Shown: positions 42,758 through 51,790, counted from the stretch's first letter. The stretch: DNA of 64,000 bases from Actinomadura sp. WMMA1423 (GCF_006547145.1 NZ_CP041244.1:4154001-4218000); one strand, 5' to 3'. The notes: generated by a model not told the origin, from the letters alone. Program-made: numbers and translations.

Positions 42758-43141
42758 TCAGGCCTTGGCGCGCTGCTGCTTGAGGCGGAGTTCCTCTTCG
42801 CGGACTTTGGCCCTGATGGCTTGCTCGCGTTCCAGCCAGTCGGGGTTCTCGGCCTTCAGGTCCTCGATCTGGGCTGTGGTGAGGGGGCCGGTGATGCCGG
42901 CGCGGGCCAGGCCTGAGGCGGAGACGCGGAGCTTGGCGGCGACGACCTGGCGGGGGTGGGGGCCCTCGCGGCGAAGGTCGGCGAGCCACGAGGGCGGGTC
43001 GGCCTGGAGCGCGTTCAACTCGTCCCGGGAGACCGGGCCCTCCTGGAACTCGGCGGGCGCTGCCGACAGCAGGATCCCCAGCTTCTTGGCCGCGGTCGCG
43101 GGCTTCATGGTCTGCGGGGTCTTCGCCTTGGACGCGCTCAT
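42758..43141 (-). CDS. DUF5997 family protein
   Basis: 127 residues from ATG 43141; the open frame upstream runs antisense to the LysR-like gene and is spurious. MKPATAAKKLGILLSAAPAE, FQEGPVSRDELNALQADPP, GPHPRQVVAAKLRVSASGLA and a basic C-terminal helix are the conserved elements of this actinobacterial family. It is divergent from the LysR-like gene with 54 bases between, an arrangement I recall as common for the family. It is probably a small cytoplasmic DNA- or protein-binding factor, not established. Confidence 0.85.
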   Translation of the reverse strand: MSASKAKTPQTMKPATAAKKLGILLSAAPAEFQEGPVSRDELNALQADPPSWLADLRREGPHPRQVVAAKLRVSASGLARAGITGPLTTAQIEDLKAENPDWLEREQAIRAKVREEELRLKQQRAKA

Positions 43142-43195
43142 GACCTCAAGGGTAGCCAGCGGAAAGGGCCCCCTGGACGTGACTAGGCTGAGGGA

Positions 43196-43879
43196 GTGAC
43201 CGAAGGTGAGTTCCGGCTGGCCTACGTGCCGGGGGTGACGCCCTCGAAGTGGGCCGGGGTGTGGGCCGAGCGGGTGCGGGACGTGCCGCTTCGGCTGGTG
43301 CAGATCCCCGCCGCCGATATCGTCCCCCTGCTGCGGAAGGGTGATGTGGACGCGGCGTTCGTGCGCCTGCCCGTCGACCGCGAGGCCCTCCACGTGATCC
43401 CGCTGTACCTGGAGACGACCGTCGTGGTGGTGCCCAAAGATCACGCGGTGGCCGCGGTGGAGGAGGTGGAGCTCGCCGATCTCGCCGACGAGGACGTGTT
43501 CGAGCCGCTCGACGAGGTCCTGACCTGGGGCGACCGCCCCGGGCAGCCCGCCTTCACCCGTCCTGAGGACACCGCCGCCGCGATCGGGTTGGTGGCGTCG
43601 GGGGCCGGCATCCTCCTGCTTCCGCAGTCCTTGGCCCGCCTCCACCACCGCAGAGACCTCACCTACCGCCCCGTGACCGACGCTCCTCGATCCCAGATCG
43701 GCCTGGCCTGGCTCGAAGCCGAGACGACCGACCTCATGGAGGAACTGATCGGCATCGTCCGCGGCCGCACCCCCAACAGCTCCCGCGGCCGCAACGCCCA
43801 ACAGCAGCCCGACCGTAAGAAGCCGCCGCGCCGGCGTTCCACCCCTAAACGCCGCCCCCAAAGGCGCCGCCGTACGTGA
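43196..43879 (+). CDS. LysR-type substrate-binding domain protein lacking the HTH
   Basis: 227 residues from GTG 43196. FRLAYVPGVTPSKWAGVWAE, DVDAAFVRLPVDREALHVIP, VVPKDHAV and GVLL-like pocket residues (GAGILLLPQSLARLH) form a LysR effector domain. The usual 60-residue winged-helix N-terminus is missing although the gene start is sound, so it cannot bind DNA by itself. The C-terminal 45 residues are Arg/Lys/Pro-rich and disordered (RKKPPRRRSTPKRRPQRRRR), possibly a substitute nucleic-acid binding tail. It is paired divergently with DUF5997. Confidence 0.8.
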   Translation: MTEGEFRLAYVPGVTPSKWAGVWAERVRDVPLRLVQIPAADIVPLLRKGDVDAAFVRLPVDREALHVIPLYLETTVVVVPKDHAVAAVEEVELADLADEDVFEPLDEVLTWGDRPGQPAFTRPEDTAAAIGLVASGAGILLLPQSLARLHHRRDLTYRPVTDAPRSQIGLAWLEAETTDLMEELIGIVRGRTPNSSRGRNAQQQPDRKKPPRRRSTPKRRPQRRRRT

Positions 43880-43887
43880 AGAGTCGG

Positions 43888-44520
43888 TCAGACCGCGGTC
43901 GGCGCGTGGTCGGGCTCTGGCCGGACGCGTCGCCGTGTTCGGTCGGCCCGACCCAACTCGCTCCGCAGCGTGGACAGCGACACGGCTCCAACGAGGACGG
44001 TCCCGTCCGGAAACCGGAAGACCGGCACCCGCGGGCCGGACACGCGAGCGATCCGCGCAGCTCCCGGCCCGGCCCGCCCGCTCCCCTTCTCGCTGCTCCA
44101 ACTGACGCCGAGCGCGAACGCGAGCCCCCGCAGCACGTTCACGTCTCCGATGTCCAGGCCGTCACTGAAGTAGGCGCGGTACAGGCGGGCGGCCATGTCC
44201 TCGGCGGCGCCCTGCGCGGCGGCCAGCGCGATGAGCCGGTGCGCGTGGTCGGTGCGGGCGGGCAAGATCCGGTCGAGGTCAACCACCAGGCCGTCGACCG
44301 CCGCCGCCTGCGCGACCTGCTCGATCCGCGCGGCGGGGACGAGTTGGAGAGGGCCGCCGCCCGGCGTCGTCGCCGCTGACGGGATCGCCGTCTGGTACGG
44401 CCTGAAGACGACTTCCAGTTCGCCGCCGCCTGCCCGGTGCTCCTCGGCGGCCCGCTGGAAGCGGGCGTAGCCGAGCGCCGACCACACGCAGGCGATGTCG
44501 TGGGTGAACTCAACTTTCAC
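43888..44520 (-). CDS. DsbA/FrnE-like thioredoxin-fold protein with altered active site
   Basis: 210 residues from GTG 44520, which has GAGGGGCGAG in front; ATG 44544 falls inside the operator. The beta-1/helix-1 segment VEFTHDIACVWSALGYARFQ aligns with the FrnE DxxCPWCYIG motif but reads CVWS, so the second cysteine is serine and normal dithiol oxidoreductase chemistry is not possible. VFRPYQ and YFSDGLDIGDVNVLRGLA match the FrnE helical insert, and SGPRVPVFRF supplies the cis-proline loop. It is divergent from a TetR gene across two operator palindromes, so it is probably its regulated target. Confidence 0.8.
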   Translation of the reverse strand: MKVEFTHDIACVWSALGYARFQRAAEEHRAGGGELEVVFRPYQTAIPSAATTPGGGPLQLVPAARIEQVAQAAAVDGLVVDLDRILPARTDHAHRLIALAAAQGAAEDMAARLYRAYFSDGLDIGDVNVLRGLAFALGVSWSSEKGSGRAGPGAARIARVSGPRVPVFRFPDGTVLVGAVSLSTLRSELGRADRTRRRVRPEPDHAPTAV

Positions 44521-44536
44521 GGCCTCGCCCCTCACT

Positions 44537-44562
44537 GGCGGCACGGATCGTTCCGTGCCGCC
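44537..44562. promoter_or_regulatory. Operator 1: 26-bp inverted repeat
   Basis: GGCGGCACGGA, TCGT, TCCGTGCCGCC has perfect 11-base arms. It lies just upstream of the FrnE-like gene in the divergent region and shares its right half with operator 2. Probable site for the adjacent TetR protein. Confidence 0.7.
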
Positions 44563-44594
44563 TCAGCATGCCCGTCGCCGCGGCCCGCGTCAAT

Positions 44595-44614
44595 ACGGAA
44601 CGTTCCGTGCCGCC
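44595..44614. promoter_or_regulatory. Operator 2: 14-bp palindrome plus shared half site
   Basis: ACGGAACGTTCCGT (44595-44608) is a perfect palindrome, and TTCCGTGCCGCC (44603-44614) repeats the right arm of operator 1. It lies 20 bases before the tetR start, suited to autorepression. Confidence 0.7.
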
Positions 44615-44633
44615 TGAGGGCTAAGCTGTCCGC

Positions 44634-45233
44634 ATGTCCCCCAGACGTCCTGAGCGCCGCAGCGAAGAGGCCGCCAACGCCGTCATCAAGGCCGCCATGG
44701 ACCTGTGCCAGGAGGTCGGGTACCGCAAGCTCAGCATCGAGGGCATCGCCGCCCGCGCCGGCGTCGGCAAGAACACCATCTACCGCTGGTGGCCGTCCAA
44801 GGCGGCCGTGCTGCTGGACGGCCTGCTGTCCACCTGGAAGATGGACGCGACCTTCCCCGACACCGGTGACTTCGTCGCCGACATCAAGGCGCAGATGGCG
44901 GCGGCCTCGCGCATCCTCGGCGACGCGGACGTCTTTCCGCACTACCGCGCACTGATCGGCGAGGCCCAGCACGACCCCGACCTCCACCGGGCCCTGTGGG
45001 ACAACTTCATCGGGCATCTGGCGGGCGCCGCCGCCGAACGCATCCGTGCGGCGCAGCGCGCAGGCCAGGTCCGCTCCGACGCCGACCCGGTGCTCGTCAC
45101 CGAACTGCTCTACGGCGCCGCCTACTACCGCCGGCTCCTCACCCCGCGCGTGGCCGACACCGACCACATCAACGCCATCGTCGACCTCGCGCTCACCGGC
45201 CTCGCCCCATCGGCCGACGCACCCGGCCGGTAG
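44634..45233 (+). CDS. TetR-family transcriptional regulator
   Basis: 199 residues. The TetR HTH is AAMDLCQEVGYRKLSIEGIA through GVGKNTIYRWWPSKAAVL, and the C-terminal TetR_C domain (DVFPHYRALIGEAQHDPDLH, LYGAAYYRRLL) is of the type that follows the YRWWPSK signature. ATG 44634 is the only reasonable start. It probably represses itself and the divergent FrnE-like gene through the two palindromes between them. Confidence 0.93.
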   Translation: MSPRRPERRSEEAANAVIKAAMDLCQEVGYRKLSIEGIAARAGVGKNTIYRWWPSKAAVLLDGLLSTWKMDATFPDTGDFVADIKAQMAAASRILGDADVFPHYRALIGEAQHDPDLHRALWDNFIGHLAGAAAERIRAAQRAGQVRSDADPVLVTELLYGAAYYRRLLTPRVADTDHINAIVDLALTGLAPSADAPGR

Positions 45234-45443
45234 CACGCCCACCGATTCCGATCGCCGAGATCACCCCCTGTGCTCCCGGCGAGGCGGATCAGCAGGTCAT
45301 CCACCCCGCCGGCGGCCACGAACTCACGCGCACCCACGGAAGTGGCCAGAGGATGACCGGTTTCTGAGCTGGAGAGTGAGCGGCCGATCGGCCGATCCTC
45401 GGGGCGCGGTCGACCTGACGGCCGCAGTCCGAGGAGGAAGTAC

Positions 45444-46877
45444 GTGGAAAATGATCGGATCGGCGGGGTGCTGCGAGCGGGACGGCTCGCGTGCCTCGCG
45501 GTAATGACGGTGATCGGCGTCGGGATGGCGCTCCTCGCGCCGGTCGGCGCCGTTCCGGTGCCGGTACCGGCCCAGGTCCGCGAGCGGATCGACGCCGGAA
45601 TCCAGCACACCTGCGTGGTCGACGACGCCTTCGCGGTGCGGTGCTGGGGCAGCAACGACAGGGGCCAGCTGGGCCACGGCCGCAACGCCCTCGTACCGAG
45701 CCTGACGAGGGTTGGCGACAACGAGGCGCCGAGCACGGCGGGCACCGTCGATCTGGGCGGAAACCTGGCGTGGAAAGTGGCCACCGGGGGCCTGCATTCC
45801 TGCGCCGTCCTCGTCGAGGGCGGGGTCGTCTGCTGGGGGCAGAACCAGTGGGGCGTCCTCGGTTCCGGTGACCAGGGCGACGGCAGCAACCTTTCGATCG
45901 GCGACGACGAGGAACCCGCGGACGTGGCGATCGGAGGGGACATCATGGTCGACCTCGGGAGGGATCGCACCGCCAAGGCGATCGCCGCGGGCGGCACCCA
46001 CACGTGCGTCATCAACGACCTGGACAACGTCATGTGCTGGGGCATGTCGGACAAGGGCCAACTTGGCTATCCGAACACCGACGAGATCATCGGCGACGAC
46101 GAGGACCCCGACGACCTCGGCGCCGTGGACCTGGGCCACCGCACCGTCCGGGCGATCGCCGCGGGCGAGGATCACACCTGCGCGGTGACCGACAGCGGAG
46201 CCGTGTACTGCTGGGGCGACAACGGCCACGGACAGCTCGGGCTGCCTCAGGATCTGAACAATCAGATCATCGGCGACGACGAGACGCCGCTGTCGGCCGG
46301 GCACGTCGACCTGGACGGGATGAAGGCGGTGGACGTCACGGCGGGCCGCGCGCACACCTGCGCCACGCTGGAGGACGCGACGCTCCGCTGCTGGGGCGAC
46401 AACACCTACGGCGCGACCGGGCTCGGCACCCCGGTCCTCGACGTGCCTCCGGACTCCGGCCCGGTGGGCCTGGGCGAGAGGCGCGTCACGACGACCGACG
46501 CCGGATACGACCACACCTGTACAGCGCTGACGGGCGACGTCCACCACGTCTGGTGCTGGGGGCACGTGGGCGGGCAGTCGAAGGACGGCCGGCTCGGCCT
46601 GCCGGAACTCGGCACGTTCGAAGACCTCGGTGACGACGAACCGCTGTCGGACGCCTCATGGGTGCACCTGAACGGAGACTCCGTCGTCGCGCTGGCCGCC
46701 GGTACCGCGCACACCTGCGCCGTCACCACCGCGGGCGAGGTCCGGTGCTGGGGCGACAACGCCGAGGGCGCGCTCGGGAACGCGCTCGGCAGGACCAACA
46801 TGATCGGTGACGGCGAGCCCCCGGGTGCGATCCCTCCGATCGGTCTCGGCGCAACGGTCACCTGGAACCGGCCCTAG
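45444..46877 (+). CDS. Secreted RCC1-repeat beta-propeller protein
   Basis: 477 residues from GTG 45444, preceded by GAGGAGGAAG. A signal-like hydrophobic segment (LACLAVMTVIGVGMALLAPV) precedes the propeller. At least seven RCC1 repeats are visible, each with HTCxV...xCWGxNxxGQLG (for example HTCVVDDAFAVRCWGSNDRG, HTCAVTDSGAVYCWGDNGHG). Each blade has two cysteines near the Trp-Gly turn, which may pair once outside the cell. Between blades, acidic loops such as IIGDDEDPDDLG recur. Binding partner unknown. A hairpin follows at 46926-46957. Confidence 0.88.
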   Translation: MENDRIGGVLRAGRLACLAVMTVIGVGMALLAPVGAVPVPVPAQVRERIDAGIQHTCVVDDAFAVRCWGSNDRGQLGHGRNALVPSLTRVGDNEAPSTAGTVDLGGNLAWKVATGGLHSCAVLVEGGVVCWGQNQWGVLGSGDQGDGSNLSIGDDEEPADVAIGGDIMVDLGRDRTAKAIAAGGTHTCVINDLDNVMCWGMSDKGQLGYPNTDEIIGDDEDPDDLGAVDLGHRTVRAIAAGEDHTCAVTDSGAVYCWGDNGHGQLGLPQDLNNQIIGDDETPLSAGHVDLDGMKAVDVTAGRAHTCATLEDATLRCWGDNTYGATGLGTPVLDVPPDSGPVGLGERRVTTTDAGYDHTCTALTGDVHHVWCWGHVGGQSKDGRLGLPELGTFEDLGDDEPLSDASWVHLNGDSVVALAAGTAHTCAVTTAGEVRCWGDNAEGALGNALGRTNMIGDGEPPGAIPPIGLGATVTWNRP

Positions 46878-46925
46878 ACGCCGTAGTCGCCACTGATAGT
46901 CGCCACTGACCGCCCACTTCTCCGA

Positions 46926-46957
46926 GCCGCCGCGGATCCGACCGGGCCCGCGGCGGC
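46926..46957. terminator. Hairpin after the RCC1 gene
   Basis: GCCGCCGCGG, a 12-base loop, then CCGCGGCGGC forms a perfect 10-pair stem about 50 bases past the stop of the RCC1 gene and before the next promoter. A 12-base direct repeat (GTCGCCACTGA-type) precedes it. Confidence 0.5.
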
Positions 46958-47023
46958 CTTCCGGGCTCTGTCGCCCGGCCGCGGACGGCGCTAGCCTGAG
47001 GTTCCCGGCCGCGGGAGTGGGAA

Positions 47024-49045
47024 ATGGCGGAGAACCTCGCGTCGGTCATCGACGAGGAGCGCCGGCGGGCGTTCGTGGGACGGACCGGCGAGCTCGCCGC
47101 CTTCGGCGAGTCCCTCGGAGCCGGGACGCGACGCCGGGTCCTGCTGATCCACGGCCCGGGCGGGATCGGCAAGACCACGCTGCTGCACCAGTTCCGGATG
47201 CGTGCGCTGGCCGCGGGCCGTCCGGTGGTCTCGGTCGACGGGCGGGACGTCGACTGCTCACCGGAGGCCTTCCGCAGAGCGGCCGGGCACGCCGAGGGCG
47301 GCACCGAAACCGTCCTGCTGCTGGACGGTTATGAGTACCTCGCCGCGCTGGACACCTGGATCCGCGAGGAGTTCCTGCCGTCCGTCCCGGCGGGCATGGT
47401 CGTCGTGCTGGCCGGGCGTGAGCCGCCCAGCCAGCAGTGGCGCAGCGATCCGGGCTGGCGCGCGGTCACCGTCTGCCGTGAACTGGCCGCGCTGACCAGC
47501 GCCGAGAGCGTCGAGCTGCTGCTCCGGGCCGGGGTGGCCGCCCCGCTCACCGCGCGCCTGGCCGAACTCGGCCGGGGCCACCCGCTCGTACTGGCGCTGC
47601 TGGCCGACGCGGCCGCGGCGGGACCGCCGCCGGACGAGCTGGGCGAGGCGCCCGATCTCGTCGCGGCTCTGGTGCGACGGGTCGTCGGCGGCGTGCCCGA
47701 CGAGGCGCACGCCACCGGCCTGGCGGTGTGCGCGTACGCGTGGCTCACCACCGAGGATCTTCTGCGCCGCGCGGTCGGAGAGCGCGCCGCGGAGATCTGG
47801 GCATGGCTGGAGGGCCGCCCGTTCATCGGCCGGGGCAGCGACGGCCTGCACGCCCACGATCTCGTACGGGACCTGCTCGCCGCCGACCTGCGGCGCCGCT
47901 CGCCCGAGGCCTACCGGCGCGTCCACCGCCTCGTCCACGACCACGCGGTCAGCGGCCTGCGCCGGACCGGTGGCGCGGGGGACCGGTGGCTGGCCGCCCA
48001 CCAGAAGGTCTTCCTGCTCCGGCGGACGCCGCTGGCGGGTCCCGTCTGGTCGCTGCCGGAACTGCGGACCGCGGCGGTGACGCCCGGACGCCAGGACGAC
48101 CATCCCGCCGTCCTGGCGCTGATCGAACGGTTCGAGGGCGTCCAGAGCGCGGCCGTCGCCGCACGATGGCTCGCCGCCCAGCCCGAGAACCTCGTCGTGG
48201 TCCGCACCTCCGCCGGCCTTGCGGGCTGCGCGTTCCAGTGCGTCTGGCCCGCCGACCCCGCCCTCCACGACGCCGATCCCGTCCTGCGCGCCGCGCTGGC
48301 GACGGCGGACCGGAACTCCCCGGCCAGGCCCGGAGAGCAGATCAGCATCGCCCGCTACGTCATCGGCCCCGACGGCCACGAGCGCGACCCCCACGCCGCC
48401 CTCGCGGCCTCGGTCATGTCCACCGTCGACTGGACCACCCGGCCGCTGGCCTGGTCCTTCACCGCCACCACCGACCCCGGCCACTGGGGCCCGATCTTCA
48501 ACTACCTCGCTCTCACCAGGCAGGTCGCCGTCGCCTCCGAGGGCCTGTCCCACACCGTCTACGGCATCGACTGGCGCCGCCTGCCGGTCGAACGGTGGCT
48601 CGACCTCGTCTGCGAACGCGAACTCACCGGCGAAACCGGCCCTCCGCCGGCCGATCTCCTACGCCCGGCCCCGCTCGACCGCGACCGCTTCGACCAGGCC
48701 GTCCGCCAGGCGCTCCTGCACCTGAACCGCCCCGACCAGCTGACCGGCAACCCCCTCCTCGGCACCTGCCTGGTCGCCGACCCCACGCCCGCCTGCCTCC
48801 GCGCCGCCCTCCTGGCCGCCGTCGACCACCTGGCCCAGGACCCCCGCTCGCTTCCGCTCCGCCGCGTCCTCGACCGCACCTACCTCCACCCGGCCCCCAC
48901 CCAGGAGGCCGCCGCCGAGGCCCTCCACCTCTCCTTCTCCACCTACCGCCGCCACCTGGCCAAGGCCACCGCCCGCCTCGCCGACCTCCTGTGGTCCCAG
49001 GAACTCACCGGCACGCCGCCGAACCCCGACGCGCCTCCGCGCTGA
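47024..49045 (+). CDS. P-loop NTPase (STAND/AAA-type) with HTH-like C-terminus
   Basis: 673 residues. FVGRTGELAAF begins an AAA_16-like domain; Walker A is IHGPGGIGKTTLLHQF, and Walker B is TVLLLDGYEYL. RGHPLVLALLADAA corresponds to the GxP motif region of STAND ATPases. The middle is helical, and the segment QAALVRTSAGLAGC-like strands around residues 390-470 may be an acetyltransferase-like insert. The C-terminal QEAAAEALHLSFSTYRRHLA resembles a sigma-4/LuxR-like HTH. I infer an ATP-driven transcriptional regulator or signalling protein; the ligand is unknown. It stands alone. Confidence 0.78.
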   Translation: MAENLASVIDEERRRAFVGRTGELAAFGESLGAGTRRRVLLIHGPGGIGKTTLLHQFRMRALAAGRPVVSVDGRDVDCSPEAFRRAAGHAEGGTETVLLLDGYEYLAALDTWIREEFLPSVPAGMVVVLAGREPPSQQWRSDPGWRAVTVCRELAALTSAESVELLLRAGVAAPLTARLAELGRGHPLVLALLADAAAAGPPPDELGEAPDLVAALVRRVVGGVPDEAHATGLAVCAYAWLTTEDLLRRAVGERAAEIWAWLEGRPFIGRGSDGLHAHDLVRDLLAADLRRRSPEAYRRVHRLVHDHAVSGLRRTGGAGDRWLAAHQKVFLLRRTPLAGPVWSLPELRTAAVTPGRQDDHPAVLALIERFEGVQSAAVAARWLAAQPENLVVVRTSAGLAGCAFQCVWPADPALHDADPVLRAALATADRNSPARPGEQISIARYVIGPDGHERDPHAALAASVMSTVDWTTRPLAWSFTATTDPGHWGPIFNYLALTRQVAVASEGLSHTVYGIDWRRLPVERWLDLVCERELTGETGPPPADLLRPAPLDRDRFDQAVRQALLHLNRPDQLTGNPLLGTCLVADPTPACLRAALLAAVDHLAQDPRSLPLRRVLDRTYLHPAPTQEAAAEALHLSFSTYRRHLAKATARLADLLWSQELTGTPPNPDAPPR

Positions 49046-49090
49046 CCGGCACCCGGGAGATCCGGCCGGAGCCTCGGCCTCACGCCGGCG

Positions 49091-49768
49091 TCAGGAGGAG
49101 AGATCGCTGATGGCGTTGCCCATCAGCTTCGCGGCGAGGATCAGGCAGATCACCGTCAGGATCGCGGAGTCGTGGCGCTCCATCCAGAGCCTGAGGTCGT
49201 CGAGGATGTGCTGTGAGCGCTCCTTGAGGACGAAGTAGAGCACGACCGGCGCTCCGGTCCCGAGCGCTCCGATCACGACGAAGACCGCGAGTGCCGCGGC
49301 CTGGGCGCCTCCCGAGGTGCCGGTGCGCGCGATCGCGGCGGCGGCGGCGATCACGAGCAGCAGGTTCTTCGGGTTGAGAGCGGACAGCACGATCCCGAGC
49401 ACCCCCGCCTTGACGGGGGTGAACGAGTCGACCGTGCGCATCCACTTCGGCAGCGACACCTCCTCGTCGCCGCGCGGCCGGCCGCGCCACTCCTTCACCG
49501 CCACCCACAGCAGCAGGACGCCGAGCGCCAGGTCGAGCGCGCTGGCCCAGACGGCGGGCTGCCCCTGGTCGCTCGGGCCCGCGCCGCCCGATACCAGCAG
49601 CACGATCGCGCCGACCAGGGACAGGCCCAGGACCCAGCCCAGGAGCAGCGCCGGGCCGTTGGACCGCGCCCTCGGGGTCGCGAGCATCAGCACCACACCG
49701 ATGATCGGGAACGGGCTCAGCGCCACTCCGACGCCGTAGGAGAGAACCTGACCGATCGCGTCGCCCAC
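49091..49768 (-). CDS. GAP-family (Sap/LysE-like) membrane protein
   Basis: 225 residues with six hydrophobic segments (GVGVALSPFPIIGVVLMLAT, LLLGWVLGLSLVGAIVLLVS, LALGVLLLWVAV, LNPKNLLLVIAAAAAIA, LAVFVVIGALGTGAPVVLYF, TVICLILAAKLMG). The SPFPII and LNPKNLLLV motifs are those of the mycobacterial GAP/Sap family, which resembles LysE exporters and in mycobacteria moves glycolipids or peptidoglycolipid precursors. It follows the DUF1254 gene by 11 bases, so the two are co-transcribed. Confidence 0.85.
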   Translation of the reverse strand: MGDAIGQVLSYGVGVALSPFPIIGVVLMLATPRARSNGPALLLGWVLGLSLVGAIVLLVSGGAGPSDQGQPAVWASALDLALGVLLLWVAVKEWRGRPRGDEEVSLPKWMRTVDSFTPVKAGVLGIVLSALNPKNLLLVIAAAAAIARTGTSGGAQAAALAVFVVIGALGTGAPVVLYFVLKERSQHILDDLRLWMERHDSAILTVICLILAAKLMGNAISDLSS

Positions 49769-49779
49769 GGCCGCCTACC

Positions 49780-51417
49780 TCACGCCGGTTCGACCTCGCC
49801 CGGGCGCCAGGTCCTGTCGAAGAACGGCGGCAGCGGGCTGTAGAGCCGCAGGACGACGAACCAGCCCTTGCCCGGAACGGTCTGGATCCAGTTGCCCTCC
49901 GGCACGCCGCCCGGCCGGTCTGGCCCGAAGCGCACGGTGGTCGTGCCGTCCGCGCCGGCGGTCGCCGCGGGCGTCGGATAGTCCTGGCTGCCGGCCCGGG
50001 GGAAGCGCTGCGGCGTGGAGAGCATCGAGCGGGTCTGGCTGTCGTAGACGGTGCACGACCAGAAACGGGCGGCGGGGACGTCCGGCGGCAGCACCAGGCG
50101 GTAGTGCTCGCCCCCGTCGAGGGTCCGGCCCCGACGGTCCGCGAACGCGAAAAGGTACTGCGAGCCGACCCCGGTCAGCGGTGCGGTGAACGCCGGGCTG
50201 ATGCCCACGCCCAGGTACCACCACCAGGACCGCAGGTTCAGCTTGCGGGCGCCGTCGCTCGGACGGAGCTCGACTCCCCGGTCGGTGATGTCCGGGGGCG
50301 GGGTCATGAAGTCGTAGCCGGCCACGAGCAGGCCGTTGATCCACTGGGAGGACGCACCGTAGAAGTGCGCCCCCTCGTCCGGGCGCGGGCGGCAGGCGAG
50401 GGTACGGGCCGTCGCGTTCCCCACCGCGGCCGCCTCGGCGAGGATCTCCCGCATCCGCTGGTCCGGCCGGAAGGGCCGGCCCTTGGCGATCCCGACCGCG
50501 GCCAGGGCACCGGCGATCTCGGGATCGAGCGCCTCGGCGGGCTGGTCGTGCACGAGCTCGCTCGCGAAGTCGAAGTACGTCGCGTCCGCGGGCGGGACCG
50601 TGTTCACGGCGAACCCCGTGCCCTCGACGAAGCGCGGAGGGTCGGGCCTGCGGAGCGCGGCGGTCCATGTCTCGGCGGTCCACGGTGACGGCGGGGCCGT
50701 GCCCCCGGTGACGATCTCCCCGATGCCGGTCCCGAAGAACCCGGGGGTGTAGCGGTGGATGCGCAGCCCCTGCTTGATGCGCTCGACCGCCGGCCTCGGG
50801 TCGTCGCCCTCCAGGAACGCCCGCCCGCCCAGGAGGAGCCGCGTGGTACGGGTCGGCTGGACGAAGAAGCCGCCCTCCGGGAGAGGCCCCTCATAACCCG
50901 GCGGCACGAAGAGGTATTCGCCGCCGGCACCGCGATCCGGCCCGGCCATACCGGGGTCCGCGACCCAGCGGAACCACATGTCATTGACGAAGCAGAGGGA
51001 GAGGGGCGGCATTTCCACTACCAGCGGCCCCTCGGTCAGGTCGAGGAACGTCACGAAATAGACGGTGTCCGCGTTCCCTGTCAGCACGAGCGTCTCGGAA
51101 TCCATGAACTCCGAGAAGAGCAGGACGTCGTGGTCGCTTATCCCGGCCTCCAGGAAACCCTTGCGCGCCGCCCACATATTGACCCCGGAGTACGCGTCGA
51201 GGAATCCTCGGACGGCGTGCAGGTGGTCCAGATGGTCGTAGAGGCGGTCGGTGGTCTCGTCGGTGGGCCTGCCCAGCGGGAACTCCAGGGTGCCCAAATG
51301 CGTCTCCACCCGCTCGGGCGTCGAGAGCGACTCGATGACCTGAGGCGGGATCCGTCCGGCTTGCTGCAAGGCATCGCTCCGTTCTCGGGAGAGGCCCCCT
51401 CTCGACCAAGAACCCAT
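49780..51417 (-). CDS. DUF1254/DUF1214 domain protein
   Basis: 545 residues. The N-terminal DUF1254 domain (YDHLDHLHAVRGFLDAYSGV, NADTVYFVTFLDLTEGPLVV) is followed by the DUF1214 domain near the C-terminus (HYRLVLPPDVPAARFWSCTV, then YDSQTRSML and NWIQTVPGKGWFVVLRLYSP). The double-domain layout and length are normal for the family. No signal peptide is seen. Function unknown; the family is widespread and may bind small molecules. ATG 51417 is the farthest start and has only a weak ribosome-binding site. Co-directional with the GAP-family gene. Confidence 0.88.
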   Translation of the reverse strand: MGSWSRGGLSRERSDALQQAGRIPPQVIESLSTPERVETHLGTLEFPLGRPTDETTDRLYDHLDHLHAVRGFLDAYSGVNMWAARKGFLEAGISDHDVLLFSEFMDSETLVLTGNADTVYFVTFLDLTEGPLVVEMPPLSLCFVNDMWFRWVADPGMAGPDRGAGGEYLFVPPGYEGPLPEGGFFVQPTRTTRLLLGGRAFLEGDDPRPAVERIKQGLRIHRYTPGFFGTGIGEIVTGGTAPPSPWTAETWTAALRRPDPPRFVEGTGFAVNTVPPADATYFDFASELVHDQPAEALDPEIAGALAAVGIAKGRPFRPDQRMREILAEAAAVGNATARTLACRPRPDEGAHFYGASSQWINGLLVAGYDFMTPPPDITDRGVELRPSDGARKLNLRSWWWYLGVGISPAFTAPLTGVGSQYLFAFADRRGRTLDGGEHYRLVLPPDVPAARFWSCTVYDSQTRSMLSTPQRFPRAGSQDYPTPAATAGADGTTTVRFGPDRPGGVPEGNWIQTVPGKGWFVVLRLYSPLPPFFDRTWRPGEVEPA

Positions 51418-51790
51418 ACCTGTCGCGAAACACCACCAAACGCAATGTCCAGCGGCATTGGTTTCATATTACTTGGCAGGGTGCGGAGATGACGGAACTG
51501 CGCCGGCCTTTGGGGTCTGATGCCGCAAACAATGAGGTGTCGGCTCGGTAGCCCTCGTCGGCCGGCACCATGAGGCCGCAGGCGGCCGGGTCGGGGAGTC
51601 CGGGTCGGGCGCGGATCGCTTCTTCGCTTCCGGGACGACCCTTAGTGGACGGGCCGAGAGGTCCGGGATCGCTCAGGGGTCTCCCCGATGGCGAGGGGGG
51701 TCACCGGCGCCGAGACTTGCCTTCGTGATCTTCGCGAGCTCGCCGGTACGTCGAGTTCGAACCGCTACCGTGTGAGAAGGCTGGGTTGCA
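51418..51790. other. Divergent region before the ABC exporter
   Basis: The 373 bases lie between the DUF1254 gene start and the ABC transporter start and should hold both promoters. A frame of weak character is present on the plus strand from 51688 but overlaps the ABC gene out of phase and is not called. No operator palindrome was recognised. Confidence 0.4.

Noticed and set aside
42758..44101. Long minus-strand extension upstream of DUF5997
   Set aside because: Antisense to the LysR-like gene; only 42758-43141 has DUF5997 character.
47258..48553. 431-codon minus-strand frame opposite the P-loop NTPase
   Set aside because: Mirror of codon-position GC bias of the plus gene, no domain recognisable.
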